A stretch of 64,000 nucleotides of DNA from an uncultured Mycoplasmatota bacterium (GCA_900549285.1 URNW01000002.1:24704-88703); one strand, 5' to 3'. Positions 34,144-42,501 are shown, counted from the stretch's first letter. Numbers and translations are program-made. Notes: generated by a model not told the origin, from the letters alone.

Positions 34144-34401
34144 ATGTTATATATTAAAGAAACAAGGGGCGATATTTTTAAAGTTATTGGTGCTAATGTA
34201 AGATACTACCGAGGATTATACAATTTAAATCATCCAAATGAAAGAATTTCTCAAGCAAAGATTGCTCATATGTGTAATGTTTCAACTGGTTTAATTGGTT
34301 CTTTGGAAACAGGAAAAGTTCAAGGAATTAGTATACCTGTATTATGGAATATTTCTCAAATTCTTGGTGTTAGTATTGATAAATTTTTTGAAGAACGCTA
34401 G
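34144..34401 (+). CDS. Small XRE-family HTH regulator
   Basis: 85 aa: a single Cro/C1-type helix-turn-helix ('ISQAKIAHMCNVSTGLIGSLETGK') with a dimerising 'ISQILGVSIDKFF' end. AAAGGAGAT precedes ATG 34144. It converges with the divIC-yabQ-yabP group. The target is unknown; the palindrome in its own leader suggests self-control. Confidence 0.88.
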   Translation: MLYIKETRGDIFKVIGANVRYYRGLYNLNHPNERISQAKIAHMCNVSTGLIGSLETGKVQGISIPVLWNISQILGVSIDKFFEER

Positions 34402-34404
34402 CCT

Positions 34405-34440
34405 TAAAAAAACAGGTACTATTTCGTATCTGTTTTTCTT
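34405..34440. terminator. Bidirectional terminator between the XRE gene and divIC
   Basis: AACAGGTAC / GTATCTGTT hairpin with A-run and T-run on its two sides, overlapping the divIC stop codon. Confidence 0.75.
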
Positions 34441-34727
34441 ATAATGATTTCATCATCTTTTGTATATAAAAATTTTTCTTTAGCATATCTTTCTACATAA
34501 TCAGGGTCTTTTAATTTTTGTACTTCTGCTTTTAGGGCTTCTTCTGTATCGAGTAATTCTTCATATGAAGTTTGTAAAATTGTGATTTTTTGGTTGTTTT
34601 TCATTATTTTTAACCAATCTGGAAAAATATTGATACATGTAAAACCAATTATAAAAATAAAAGATAATATAAAGAGTGTTAATCTTCTTTTTTCTTTTTT
34701 TGTTACTTTATGTTTTATTTTGATCAC
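34419..34727 (-). CDS. divIC: Septum formation initiator DivIC/FtsB family
   Basis: 102 aa: one transmembrane helix (about 18-36), a coiled coil and the family end 'KDPDYVERYAKEKFLYTKDDEIII'. DivIC works with FtsL and DivIB in septal peptidoglycan synthesis. The start is unusual. GTG 34727 abuts the GGGG site; a rare ATA at 34718 would be better spaced. Reinitiation after yabQ (20-nt overlap) is likely. Confidence 0.9.
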   Translation of the reverse strand: MIKIKHKVTKKEKRRLTLFILSFIFIIGFTCINIFPDWLKIMKNNQKITILQTSYEELLDTEEALKAEVQKLKDPDYVERYAKEKFLYTKDDEIIIRKTDTK

Positions 34728-35064
34728 CCCTATTTTTTATAGTATACCATTTCTTTTTTATTTTTTCAATAAAACAGCGATATTTTACATTTTTTAACAT
34801 TCTTTTTGTTACTTTTAAGTTAGTAATAAATCCTAAAATGATCATAATGAAAAAGTATATATGAAAAATACCATTATTTATTTTGTATATTAAAATAATA
34901 TAAATTAATTGAATATTATACATGAATAGAATCGTAATTAGACTTCGATAAAATCTTTTTTTATTTTGAATAATGATATTGTTTAATTTATATAAATAAT
35001 AGAAAATAAATCCATATAGGTATGATATACTTAAAGTGATAATTTGGAGGGTAGATGTCATCAT
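34708..35064 (-). CDS. yabQ: Spore cortex biosynthesis protein YabQ
   Basis: 118 aa with three to four hydrophobic helices and a basic C-terminus, in the conserved yabP-yabQ-divIC order. YabQ is needed for cortex formation in B. subtilis and sits in the mother-cell/forespore membranes. ATGATG overlaps the yabP stop codon (translational coupling). Confidence 0.85.
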   Translation of the reverse strand: MMTSTLQIITLSISYLYGFIFYYLYKLNNIIIQNKKRFYRSLITILFMYNIQLIYIILIYKINNGIFHIYFFIMIILGFITNLKVTKRMLKNVKYRCFIEKIKKKWYTIKNRGDQNKT

Positions 35065-35348
35065 TTAAAAAGTTTAGAAATAATGCTTTCTTCTTTTGTT
35101 TTTTCTTTATTATCTAGATAATTAAAACCATTTATTTTTCCCTTTATTTTTACATTGCCATCATGAGTATCTAATTTCATAATTTCTAGGTTTGATCCTT
35201 TAATTAATATTACTCCCATATTACTTTCTAATAAAAATTCTTCACTATCAAAACTAGTGATTTTTTTAATTCCTGTTAAAGATATTTCTCTTCTATCAAC
35301 TAATTTTAATTCATGTGATCCAAATTCGATAACATTTGCATTTTCCAT
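35061..35348 (-). CDS. yabP: Sporulation protein YabP
   Basis: 95 aa with the YabP/YqfC core: 'HELKLVDRREISLTGIKKITSFDSEEFLLESNMGVILIKG'. Expressed in the mother cell in Bacillus. ATG 35348 follows AAGGAG. A good sigma-E promoter lies just upstream. Confidence 0.9.
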   Translation of the reverse strand: MENANVIEFGSHELKLVDRREISLTGIKKITSFDSEEFLLESNMGVILIKGSNLEIMKLDTHDGNVKIKGKINGFNYLDNKEKTKEESIISKLFK

Positions 35349-35369
35349 AAACAATCTCCTTTTAATATA

Positions 35370-35398
35370 AGTTTATGTATTATTAGATGGAAATATGA
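35370..35398 (-). promoter_or_regulatory. Sigma-E promoter of yabP-yabQ-divIC
   Basis: On the minus strand TCATATTT, 13 bp, CATAAACT. The -35 matches the sigma-E consensus GHATAHTT at 7 of 8 and the -10 matches CATAHAHT fully. This fits the known sigma-E control of yabP. Confidence 0.7.
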
Positions 35399-35425
35399 AA
35401 AAAAACTTGGATTTCCAAGTTTTAT
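35398..35425 (-). terminator. Terminator after spoVG
   Basis: ACTTGG / CCAAGT hairpin with a T-run on the minus strand, right after the spoVG stop codon. Confidence 0.85.
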
Positions 35426-35679
35426 TCTGCTTCATTGTATGCTTTTAATATTGCATCTTCAAATAATTTACGTACATCTGGGTTAATTGGATGAGCTATA
35501 TCTCTATATCCACCAGTAGCCGTTTTTCTACTAGGCATAGCTATAAATAAGCCATTGTCTCCTTCAATTATTCTGATGTCGTGAACAGCAAAAGAATCAT
35601 CTAATAGTACAGATGCTATTCCTTTCATTCTTGAGCCTTCTTTTTCGATCTTGCGAACGTTTACTGATGTAATTTGCAT
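35422..35679 (-). CDS. spoVG: SpoVG family regulator
   Basis: 85 aa, nearly textbook: 'MQITSVNVRKI', 'KGIASVLLDDSFAVHDIRIIEG' and 'GLFIAMPSRK'. SpoVG is a site-specific nucleic-acid-binding regulator affecting septation and many other processes. GGAGG precedes the ATG. Confidence 0.96.
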   Translation of the reverse strand: MQITSVNVRKIEKEGSRMKGIASVLLDDSFAVHDIRIIEGDNGLFIAMPSRKTATGGYRDIAHPINPDVRKLFEDAILKAYNEAE

Positions 35680-35750
35680 AAATATTCTTCCCTCCTAAGT
35701 TTTTCAACTTATCTATATTTTATAGCAAAATCTTAGAACTTGCAAGTGTT

Positions 35751-35963
35751 TTACATATATTTTATTTTAATATCTCTTGTTATGATGTCGCGGTAAGTAA
35801 AACTTTTCTCTTGATTGTTTTCTATAATCGTAAATAAATTAGGATAAACAGCATGTATTTTTCCAGTATAACTGCTAGTCTTTCCACGCATGCCATATAC
35901 TTTTATTTCTACTATTTTTCCTAAATTTTCCTTTATTTGTTTTTTTATTTCATTTATGTTCAA
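35751..35963 (-). CDS. veg: Veg protein
   Basis: 70 aa. 'IKENLGKIVEIKVYGMRGKTSSYTGKIHAVYPNLF' is the Veg signature (beta-barrel small protein). In B. subtilis Veg influences biofilm-gene control. Follows yabG with a 2-nt gap, the same yabG-veg order as in Bacillus. Confidence 0.93.
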   Translation of the reverse strand: MNINEIKKQIKENLGKIVEIKVYGMRGKTSSYTGKIHAVYPNLFTIIENNQEKSFTYRDIITRDIKIKYM

Positions 35964-35965
35964 AT

Positions 35966-36751
35966 TTATCCTCCTTCTCTTGGATAACCTACATACATGA
36001 GACCATTACATTTTATACCGCCTATACCATTATGACCATATTTTGTCTTGTTTAATAAATTTAACAAATTGATTTCTTTACTTCTTTCTGTTAGGGCAAG
36101 AGTGGTAGCAATAATAGCAGGATCTAAGGCATGAATATTTATTCTTTTGGGACTGGATGCAAAATTAGCACCAGATTTAATTAATTCTTCATAATTACTT
36201 TGACAAGCTCCTGCAATAATAATTAGCTTTTCATGGGAAGATTCATAGTTTCTAGCCATTTTTACGGCTTTAATAAAATTCCCTGAGTTTTTATAATTTT
36301 TAATATCATCTATTCTTCCTTTTTTGCTATAAAAAGCATCATGACCAGTAATAACGACAATATCAGGTTTAAATTCTTTTAATAGTGGTAGAATTGCTTC
36401 ATAAATGTGATTTTCGCTTATTTTTCTTCCTATTGCTAATACGCCTTTTTTTTTATAAAATTTTAAACATTTTTCTAAATAATCTTTATCTCCATCTATA
36501 TGTAGGATTTTAGCAGGTAAATAAAAGTATTCACTTCTTTCTTCTGGAATTATGGGTGTAGTAATTTCATCTATTAAATCTACGGTATCTTTCTTTAAAA
36601 ATTTTACTAGATCTTCTTCGGGACTATCAGCATATAGTCTTACTTCAATTCCTTTTAAATAGTATATATTATCTTTTATATTTGTTATTTTAAATACAGT
36701 ATCATGGTTATAGCTTTTTCTGGTTACAAGATCTCCTCGTTTTAATCTCAT
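35966..36751 (-). CDS. yabG: Sporulation-specific protease YabG
   Basis: 261 aa. 'GDLVTRKSYNHDTVFKI' at the start, 'ILHIDGDKDYLEKCLKFYKKKGV', 'PDIVVITGHDAFY' and 'IAGACQSNYEELIKSGANFASSPKRINIHALDP' are characteristic. YabG cleaves coat proteins during spore maturation. ATG 36751 follows GTGGTG. A CATAAAAT -10 candidate on the minus strand about 20 nt upstream of the RBS suits a sigma-E/K mother-cell promoter. Confidence 0.93.
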   Translation of the reverse strand: MRLKRGDLVTRKSYNHDTVFKITNIKDNIYYLKGIEVRLYADSPEEDLVKFLKKDTVDLIDEITTPIIPEERSEYFYLPAKILHIDGDKDYLEKCLKFYKKKGVLAIGRKISENHIYEAILPLLKEFKPDIVVITGHDAFYSKKGRIDDIKNYKNSGNFIKAVKMARNYESSHEKLIIIAGACQSNYEELIKSGANFASSPKRINIHALDPAIIATTLALTERSKEINLLNLLNKTKYGHNGIGGIKCNGLMYVGYPREGG

Positions 36752-36808
36752 AAGTTTCACCACTTCATTTTATGCTTTTTTAATTATTTTATGTGTATAG
36801 AAAAAGAG

Positions 36809-37588
36809 TTAAGATAGAATATTGGCTATTTGTTCAAATATTTCTAAACTTAACTCTTCTGCTCGAACATTTTCTTCTAAGTGATTTTTTTCTAAAACTT
36901 TTTTAATCTTAGACCAATCATACTCTTTTAAGTTGTTTTTTAAAGTCTTTCTTTTCATTTTAAAAGAATCATTTATTAATTTAAAAAATAATTTTTCATT
37001 TTTAATATTTAAAGTTTCTTTTTTCCTTTCAAATTTTACTACACTGCTATCTACGTTGGGAATAGGATAAAAAGAGGTGCGCCTTACATCAAATAAATTA
37101 GTTATATTAAAATAATAGTTTAAATAAACAGTTAGAGAACCATATGCTTTGGATTTTGGTTTGGCACTAAAGCGTTCTGCTACTTCTTTTTGAACTAAGA
37201 GGGTTATACTTTTTATTTTGGTTAAATTTAAAAGATGTTTTATAATAGGGGTTGTTATGTAATAAGGTATGTTTGCAATAACATAAATATTTTGGTAATC
37301 AAAATTGGTTCCATCTTCATAAATATCAGCTGTTAAAAAGTCTTTGAATATGACTTTTGTTTTTTCATTTTCATATGCTTTTAGTATTTCTTTCATTCTT
37401 AAATCGATTTCATAGCATATTAAAAAACTATTTTTAGCTTGTAAGTATTTGGTTAAAGCACCTGTTCCTGGACCTATTTCAATAATTAAATCCTCTTCAT
37501 TTGTTTTTATTGAATCAGCAATTTTTTTTAAAATATTTTCATCTTTTAAAAAGTTTTGTCCTAAGCTTTTTTTGGCTTTTATATTCAT
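36809..37588 (-). CDS. rsmA: 16S rRNA dimethyladenosine transferase
   Basis: 259 aa. KsgA/RsmA dimethylates two adenines near the 3' end of 16S rRNA. 'KKSLGQNFLKDENILKKI', the SAM motif 'IEIGPGTGALTKYL', and the catalytic 'NIPYYITTPIIK' are all intact. ATG 37588 follows GAGGG. tatD, the 3D protein, rsmA, yabG and veg keep the Bacillus order. Confidence 0.97.
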   Translation of the reverse strand: MNIKAKKSLGQNFLKDENILKKIADSIKTNEEDLIIEIGPGTGALTKYLQAKNSFLICYEIDLRMKEILKAYENEKTKVIFKDFLTADIYEDGTNFDYQNIYVIANIPYYITTPIIKHLLNLTKIKSITLLVQKEVAERFSAKPKSKAYGSLTVYLNYYFNITNLFDVRRTSFYPIPNVDSSVVKFERKKETLNIKNEKLFFKLINDSFKMKRKTLKNNLKEYDWSKIKKVLEKNHLEENVRAEELSLEIFEQIANILS

Positions 37589-37615
37589 ATTATCCCTCAA
37601 TCTAAAGAGGATGGG

Positions 37616-38185
37616 TTATTTTTCCCATCCAAATCTTAATACATCATAAGTAATACTACTTCGACCAATATATCTTGATGCATAATCTTCACTTGGTGTT
37701 AATAGATCTATATCATTTCCTAAAACGCCACGATCTAATACAATAGCAATTACTGGTTCTTCACTAATTTTCTTACTTTCAAATCGAATGATACTTCCGC
37801 ATGGTAAGTTTGAGGAAGAAGCTACGATATGAACTTCACCATAGGTATTATCTATGTATGTGTCTGTTCCATCTCTTACATCAACTCCACCACATGCTAA
37901 TTTACCACTACATAAAGGGCAATCTGCACCATATCCAGTTAGATCTCCTGTATAGCTGTCTAAAGATCCCCATAAATATGTTTGAAGAGCTTCTTCATTT
38001 TTTCTTGCTTCCTCTTCTTTATTAATATATATAGCCATAGTTGATAGATCAATACTTTTATTAATATTTTCATTGGTACTATATGTTTCCATTTTGGAAG
38101 TAGAAGCATGTATTCCAAATAAAACTAATAATATAATACTTATTTTAATTGTATAATTTAAGTAAAATTTACTTTTACTTAGCAT
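37616..38185 (-). CDS. 3D-domain secreted protein (YabE/YuiC-like)
   Basis: 189 aa. Signal/anchor helix (about 12-28), a short linker, then a '3D' double-psi barrel related to lytic transglycosylase MltA. The core reads 'LTGYGADCPLCSGKLACGG...', 'IVASSSNLPCGSIIRFE' and 'VIAIVLDRG...DIDLLTP', with the three conserved aspartates. A role in cell-wall turnover is inferred; the position between tatD and rsmA is that of yabE in B. subtilis, but the G5 and DUF348 domains are absent. A GGATGGG/CCCATCC hairpin sits at its end. Confidence 0.88.
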   Translation of the reverse strand: MLSKSKFYLNYTIKISIILLVLFGIHASTSKMETYSTNENINKSIDLSTMAIYINKEEEARKNEEALQTYLWGSLDSYTGDLTGYGADCPLCSGKLACGGVDVRDGTDTYIDNTYGEVHIVASSSNLPCGSIIRFESKKISEEPVIAIVLDRGVLGNDIDLLTPSEDYASRYIGRSSITYDVLRFGWEK

Positions 38186-38228
38186 TCTTCTTCACCTCAT
38201 TGGTAAATTAATCATATCATAAAATATC

Positions 38229-38978
38229 TTAAATGTCAAAAATTCGTTTAATATTTTGATTGGTAATTCTTGTTAGTTCTTCTATATTAATTTCTTTTAA
38301 ATTACATATAAATTGGGCTATATCATAAATTCTTGCTGGTTCATTTTTCTTTCCACGATATGGCTCGGGAGTTAAATAAGGGCTATCAGTTTCTAATATA
38401 ATATTTTCTAAAGGAATTTCTTTTATGATTTCTTTTAATTTAGAATTTTTAAAGGTAATTACTCCATTTATTCCTAATAAATAACCCATTTTTATATAAA
38501 TTTGGGCTGTTTCTAGTGAGCCAGAAAATGAATGAATAACCCCTTTTATTTTGAATTTTTTTAAAGTATTTATAGTGTCTTGTGTTGCATCTCTAGAGTG
38601 AATTATGACTGGTAAGTGATAAGTTTCGGCTAGTTTTAATTCATTTTCTAATAATTTTATTTGATCTTCTTTATTTTCTTTTGTATAGTGGTAATCTAGT
38701 CCGATTTCTCCAATAGCAATTACTTTGGGATTAGATAAATTATTTTCAATAAATTTTAAATCTGATTTACTATATTCTTCTACTTTTTCTGGATGTATTC
38801 CTAAAGCACAGTACATATCATTATAATTTTCGGCTAATTTTAAAACTTCTTTATTACTAGTTGTATCGCATCCATTATTGATAAAGCGATTTACATGATT
38901 TTCTTTTGCGTTTTTGATAGTTTCATCTATGTTCTCATAGTATTCCTTATAAATATGACAATGTGTATCTGTAAACAT
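38229..38978 (-). CDS. tatD: TatD-family metal-dependent deoxyribonuclease
   Basis: 249-aa TIM-barrel hydrolase: metal ligands in 'FTDTHCHIY', 'GEIGLDYHY', 'PVIIHSRDA', 'GVIHSFSG' and 'LETDSPYLTPEPYRG'. Exonuclease implicated in DNA repair or turnover. In B. subtilis yabD lies in the same position. Confidence 0.95.
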   Translation of the reverse strand: MFTDTHCHIYKEYYENIDETIKNAKENHVNRFINNGCDTTSNKEVLKLAENYNDMYCALGIHPEKVEEYSKSDLKFIENNLSNPKVIAIGEIGLDYHYTKENKEDQIKLLENELKLAETYHLPVIIHSRDATQDTINTLKKFKIKGVIHSFSGSLETAQIYIKMGYLLGINGVITFKNSKLKEIIKEIPLENIILETDSPYLTPEPYRGKKNEPARIYDIAQFICNLKEINIEELTRITNQNIKRIFDI

Positions 38979-39095
38979 ATAATCACCAAATCAATTATAT
39001 AAGATTTTATGATTTAAGTAAAGTTTAAGTCTACTTAGCTTTATTTTCATTGATTTTTTTTATTGATTTGTTACAATTATGTTGGGTGATAAGAT

Positions 39096-39545
39096 TTGAA
39101 AATTTATATCGGTAGTGATCACAGAGGGGTAGATTTAAAAGAAAAGATTATTAAGTACTTAAAAGAAAATGAACTAGATATAGAGGATATTGGTATACCT
39201 AATACTTCTATGGATGATTATCCTGTATTTGCTTTTTTATTAGGAGAAAAGGTTCGAGACAATAAGGGCTCTTTAGGAATTTTAATTTGTGGGTCAGGTG
39301 TAGGTATGAGTATCGCTGCTAATAAAGTGAAAGGGATTCGCTGTGTTAGAGCCGTTAGTGTTGATGATGCTTTTCAAGGAAAGAATCATAATGGAGCTAA
39401 TGTGATTGCACTTGGTAGTGATGTAACAACTGATTTTAATCAAGTAAGAGAGATCATTGATACTTTTATTACTACAAAGGCACCTTGTGAAGAAAGACAT
39501 TTAAAAAGAGTGCAAGCTATAAGAATGTATGAGGATGAACATTAA
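39096..39545 (+). CDS. rpiB: Ribose-5-phosphate isomerase B
   Basis: 149 aa. Interconverts ribose-5-phosphate and ribulose-5-phosphate (pentose phosphate pathway). 'IYIGSDHRGVDLKEKI', 'ILICGSGVGMSIAANK' (active-site Cys) and 'NHNGANVIALGS' are intact. TTG start after GGGTGAT. The stop overlaps the next ATG. Confidence 0.95.
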   Translation: MKIYIGSDHRGVDLKEKIIKYLKENELDIEDIGIPNTSMDDYPVFAFLLGEKVRDNKGSLGILICGSGVGMSIAANKVKGIRCVRAVSVDDAFQGKNHNGANVIALGSDVTTDFNQVREIIDTFITTKAPCEERHLKRVQAIRMYEDEH

Positions 39546-39727
39546 TGGGAATGGATATTTATCTATATGTATTTTTTACTTTATTTTCTATTTTTATTTT
39601 AAATGGAATAAATTGGGAGATGTTTATGAAAAGTGGAAAAGTAATAGAAGCTAAGTTACTGGTTTTAACTTTAAGTTTTGCACTTTCTTATTTACTTACT
39701 AATTTTGTTCTAGCTTTTATTAATTAG
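39545..39727 (+). CDS. DUF1146-family small membrane protein (YwzB-like)
   Basis: 60 aa with two transmembrane helices (about 5-20 and 36-58). 'GINWEMFMKSGKVIEAKLLVLTLSFALSYLLTNF' is the DUF1146 pattern. Translationally coupled to rpiB (TAATG). Function unknown. Confidence 0.8.
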   Translation: MGMDIYLYVFFTLFSIFILNGINWEMFMKSGKVIEAKLLVLTLSFALSYLLTNFVLAFIN

Positions 39728-39735
39728 CAGTATTT

Positions 39736-39785
39736 ACAGGCAAACAAAAAGGAGCATTTGCTCCTCTAAAGTTTGTCTGTTTTTG
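39736..39785. terminator. Long bidirectional terminator
   Basis: Outer stem ACAGGCAAAC / GTTTGTCTGT, inner stem AGGAGCA / TGCTCCT, T-run on the plus strand. It separates the rpiB unit from the convergent surface-protein gene. Confidence 0.8.
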
Positions 39786-39799
39786 TTTTTGAAAAAAAA

Positions 39800-41095
39800 T
39801 TAAATTTCGTATGGTGTTGAAGCTGATCCATTTCCTGATTTTATTGCTACATTACTTGAGATGTTGATAACTGGACGGACACCAATTGTGCCATTAATGT
39901 AGATTTCTAACGAGCTACTTTCAGATACATAAAACATGTAAGCAATACTTGATTTCGTAGACAGACAAGCTGGAGACAAGGTCCAATAATCTTTACTTGT
40001 ATATAGATAATAACTTTGATTAGTTTGTCCATATACTCCTCCAGCAAAAGCTACTTCATCTGCTGTTATTAATCCTACTGGATTAGATAATGCTTTATTT
40101 CCTTTACTACTTTCACTTACTGTATATAAATCACTACTATTCTTACATTTTAATGTTGGAGATTTTGTATTATTTACTAATCTGATATATCCTCCGTAGT
40201 ATGTTTCTGTTGTTCCTGTTCCTCCTGTGCCATTACTTGTTGATGAACTTGTACTTGGCTCCCGATCACCACAAAATCCTGCTTCTGTACTTACTTTACT
40301 TCCATGCCCTTTATTTGCTATATTAGTTTGATACCAACTATCTAATACGCCTTTGATTGTACTACTGCTTCCAAGTCCATGAACTTGATAATTTGTGTAC
40401 ATATATCCTACATACATGTTATTATTGTAAGAATTATTAAATACACTTGTACTTATTTGTGTGTTTGTTCCAGTTGTAGCTGTACTTGTTCCATTATAGA
40501 TTAATCTAATAGATCCATCTCCATTAATTCTGATAATCCTCCAGTAGTATCCTGCAAATTTTACCCAGTTATTAGTTACTGCCCCTCTAAAGTAATAACT
40601 ATCTCCCCAGTCATCCTCTGCTTTATATACTCCATCATTCGTTGTTGCTACGCTTGCAAAATTTGGATTTTCACTATTGATTTGATTATCTCTCTTGATA
40701 GCATCTGCTAATAATATTTTTTGTTCATCAAAATACAAATAACATTTTGTCCCTTTCTTAGTCATTGGTGTTACAGTTAAAGTTTTGCTTTCACTATCAT
40801 AACTTAACTTAATATTATTATCTTTTTCATTATTTATTGTACAATAAGATTCACTCGTTAACTCATAATTTCCATCAGGTAAAGTATCGACTTCTCTTCC
40901 ATCTACTTTTATTGCTACTATATTTAAATCAGCTAAACTATAATTAATGGTTCCATTCACAAGTGGGATAGACTCTGTATTTTTAAATTTTGCTCTAGTA
41001 AAAGTTAAAATAATTGCACTAATAATCGCTACTAATACCACAGCTATTACAATATTTCTTGTTAAATGGCTTTTCTTTAAAGTTTCTATTTCCAT
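39800..41095 (-). CDS. Membrane-anchored surface protein (paralogue 2)
   Basis: 431 aa, homologous throughout to the 1334-2668 product: anchor helix (about 15-35), 'ESIPLVNGTINYSLADLNIVA', 'TKKGTKCYLYFD', 'DDWGDSYYFRGAV', 'YWRIIRINGDGSIRLIYNGT', 'AGFCGDREPSTS', and the frame 'YWTLSP ... GVRPVINI'. Between those last two segments the paralogues share little, although their flanks are nearly identical. GAGGGAAAGG before ATG 41095 sets the start. Upstream lies a Spo0A-box-like site. Ligand-binding or adhesion is inferred, not shown. Confidence 0.8.
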   Translation of the reverse strand: MEIETLKKSHLTRNIVIAVVLVAIISAIILTFTRAKFKNTESIPLVNGTINYSLADLNIVAIKVDGREVDTLPDGNYELTSESYCTINNEKDNNIKLSYDSESKTLTVTPMTKKGTKCYLYFDEQKILLADAIKRDNQINSENPNFASVATTNDGVYKAEDDWGDSYYFRGAVTNNWVKFAGYYWRIIRINGDGSIRLIYNGTSTATTGTNTQISTSVFNNSYNNNMYVGYMYTNYQVHGLGSSSTIKGVLDSWYQTNIANKGHGSKVSTEAGFCGDREPSTSSSTSNGTGGTGTTETYYGGYIRLVNNTKSPTLKCKNSSDLYTVSESSKGNKALSNPVGLITADEVAFAGGVYGQTNQSYYLYTSKDYWTLSPACLSTKSSIAYMFYVSESSSLEIYINGTIGVRPVINISSNVAIKSGNGSASTPYEI

Positions 41096-41544
41096 CCTTT
41101 CCCTCTTTTCTTGTGAATCATAACATACTTTTAGACTTATTACATGCAATTCGACAAAATTTTTCAAAACTTGTCAATATTATTATCGTATAATTATCTA
41201 TGTTATATTTCTAGTATACATTATTATTGAGTATTAATCAACAATAATGTTACTATTTTGGTATTTGAATTATTTTTAAATAAAAATATAAAGTTTACTA
41301 ATCCTATTGATTTGATAGATGAAATATTATTAAAGGTTAACGGAAAGCTATCGATTTTACTAATGAAATTAATTAAATTAGCCATTTGCTTTTTTTCTTT
41401 CTTTTTTATATAGTGATGTTAGAAAGGAAGGAAAAGAAATGTTATGAATTATTTATTACATTAGAGAAATGATAAAATATTGAATAAATTTTCTATTATG
41501 TATGATTTGAAAAATTAAGTTTTTATTATGGGGAGGGTTATAAG
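41096..41544. promoter_or_regulatory. Control region between surface-protein paralogue 2 and rhuM-fic
   Basis: About 450 bp without a gene. On the minus strand TTGACA (41169-41174) and a perfect Spo0A-box-like TTTTGTCGAA (41150-41159) lie upstream of the surface-protein gene. An imperfect inverted repeat, CATTATTATTGA / TCAACAATAATG (41219-41249), sits further up. The rest is AT-rich DNA in which I see nothing firm. Confidence 0.5.
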
Positions 41545-42489
41545 ATGAAAAATGAAATAATTATTTTTGAAAATCAAAGTGTTAAATTAGAGGTAAATAT
41601 AAAGGATGAGACTGTGTGGTTAAATAGGCAAGAATTAGCTATGTTATTTGATAGAGATATTAAAACTATTGGTAAGCATATTAATAATGCTTTAAATGAA
41701 GAATTAAAAGATATTCCAACTGTCGCAAAATTTGCGATAGTTCAAAAAGAAGGATCAAGAGAAGTAACTAGAAAAGTTGAATATTATAATTTAGATATGA
41801 TATTGAGTGTTGGATATAGAGTTAAATCAGATAAAGGCATTATTTTTAGAAGATGGGCAAATAATGTTTTAAAAGATTACATGATTAAGGGTTATGCAAT
41901 TAATGAGAAAAGATTAGAATGTTTAGAAAAGACAGTTAAATTAATAGAGATTGCAAATAGAATTGATGAGAAGTTAGATAATAGTGATGCAAAAGAAATC
42001 TTAAAGGTGATAGGTACTTATTCTAAAGCTTTAGACTTATTAGATAATTATGATCATAAAGTTTTATCTAAACCTAAAGGAAATAATAGTGATAGTAAGA
42101 TTAAATATGAAGATTGTTTAGATATTATTAATAAATTGAGATTTAATGAGGAAAGTAATTTATTTGCTTTAGAAAGAAATAAAGGATTAGAGGGAATAAT
42201 AGGAAATATTTATCAAACATTTGATGGTAAATATGTATATGAAAGTATTGAAGAGAAAGCTGCAAATTTTTTATATATGATTGTCAAGAATCATGTGTTT
42301 ATTGATGGTAATAAAAGAATTGCTGCTACTTTGTTTATTTATTTTTTAAATTATTATCAAATTTTATATAAAGATCATAATCAAGTTATTGATAATAATA
42401 CTTTAGTAGCTTTGACTTTACTTATTGCTGAATCTAATCCTAAAGAAAAGGAAATTATTATTGATTTAGTTATGAATTTTTTGAATTAA
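41545..42489 (+). CDS. RhuM-family protein fused to a Fic/Doc domain
   Basis: 314 aa. N-terminal RhuM/DNA-damage-inducible-like domain (about 1-130: 'VWLNRQELAMLFDRDIKTIGKHINNAL', 'YYNLDMILSVGYRVKSDKGIIFRRWAN'), which is winged-helix-like. C-terminal Fic/Doc domain with 'HVFIDGNKRIAATLF', the Doc-type HxFx(D)GNKR motif; Doc itself phosphorylates EF-Tu. So it couples a DNA/regulatory module to a toxin-type enzyme. No separate antitoxin gene is visible. GGGGAGGG precedes the ATG. Scattered distribution in gut bacteria suggests horizontal transfer. Confidence 0.88.
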   Translation: MKNEIIIFENQSVKLEVNIKDETVWLNRQELAMLFDRDIKTIGKHINNALNEELKDIPTVAKFAIVQKEGSREVTRKVEYYNLDMILSVGYRVKSDKGIIFRRWANNVLKDYMIKGYAINEKRLECLEKTVKLIEIANRIDEKLDNSDAKEILKVIGTYSKALDLLDNYDHKVLSKPKGNNSDSKIKYEDCLDIINKLRFNEESNLFALERNKGLEGIIGNIYQTFDGKYVYESIEEKAANFLYMIVKNHVFIDGNKRIAATLFIYFLNYYQILYKDHNQVIDNNTLVALTLLIAESNPKEKEIIIDLVMNFLN

Positions 42490-42501
42490 TGGATTGAAAA
42501 T

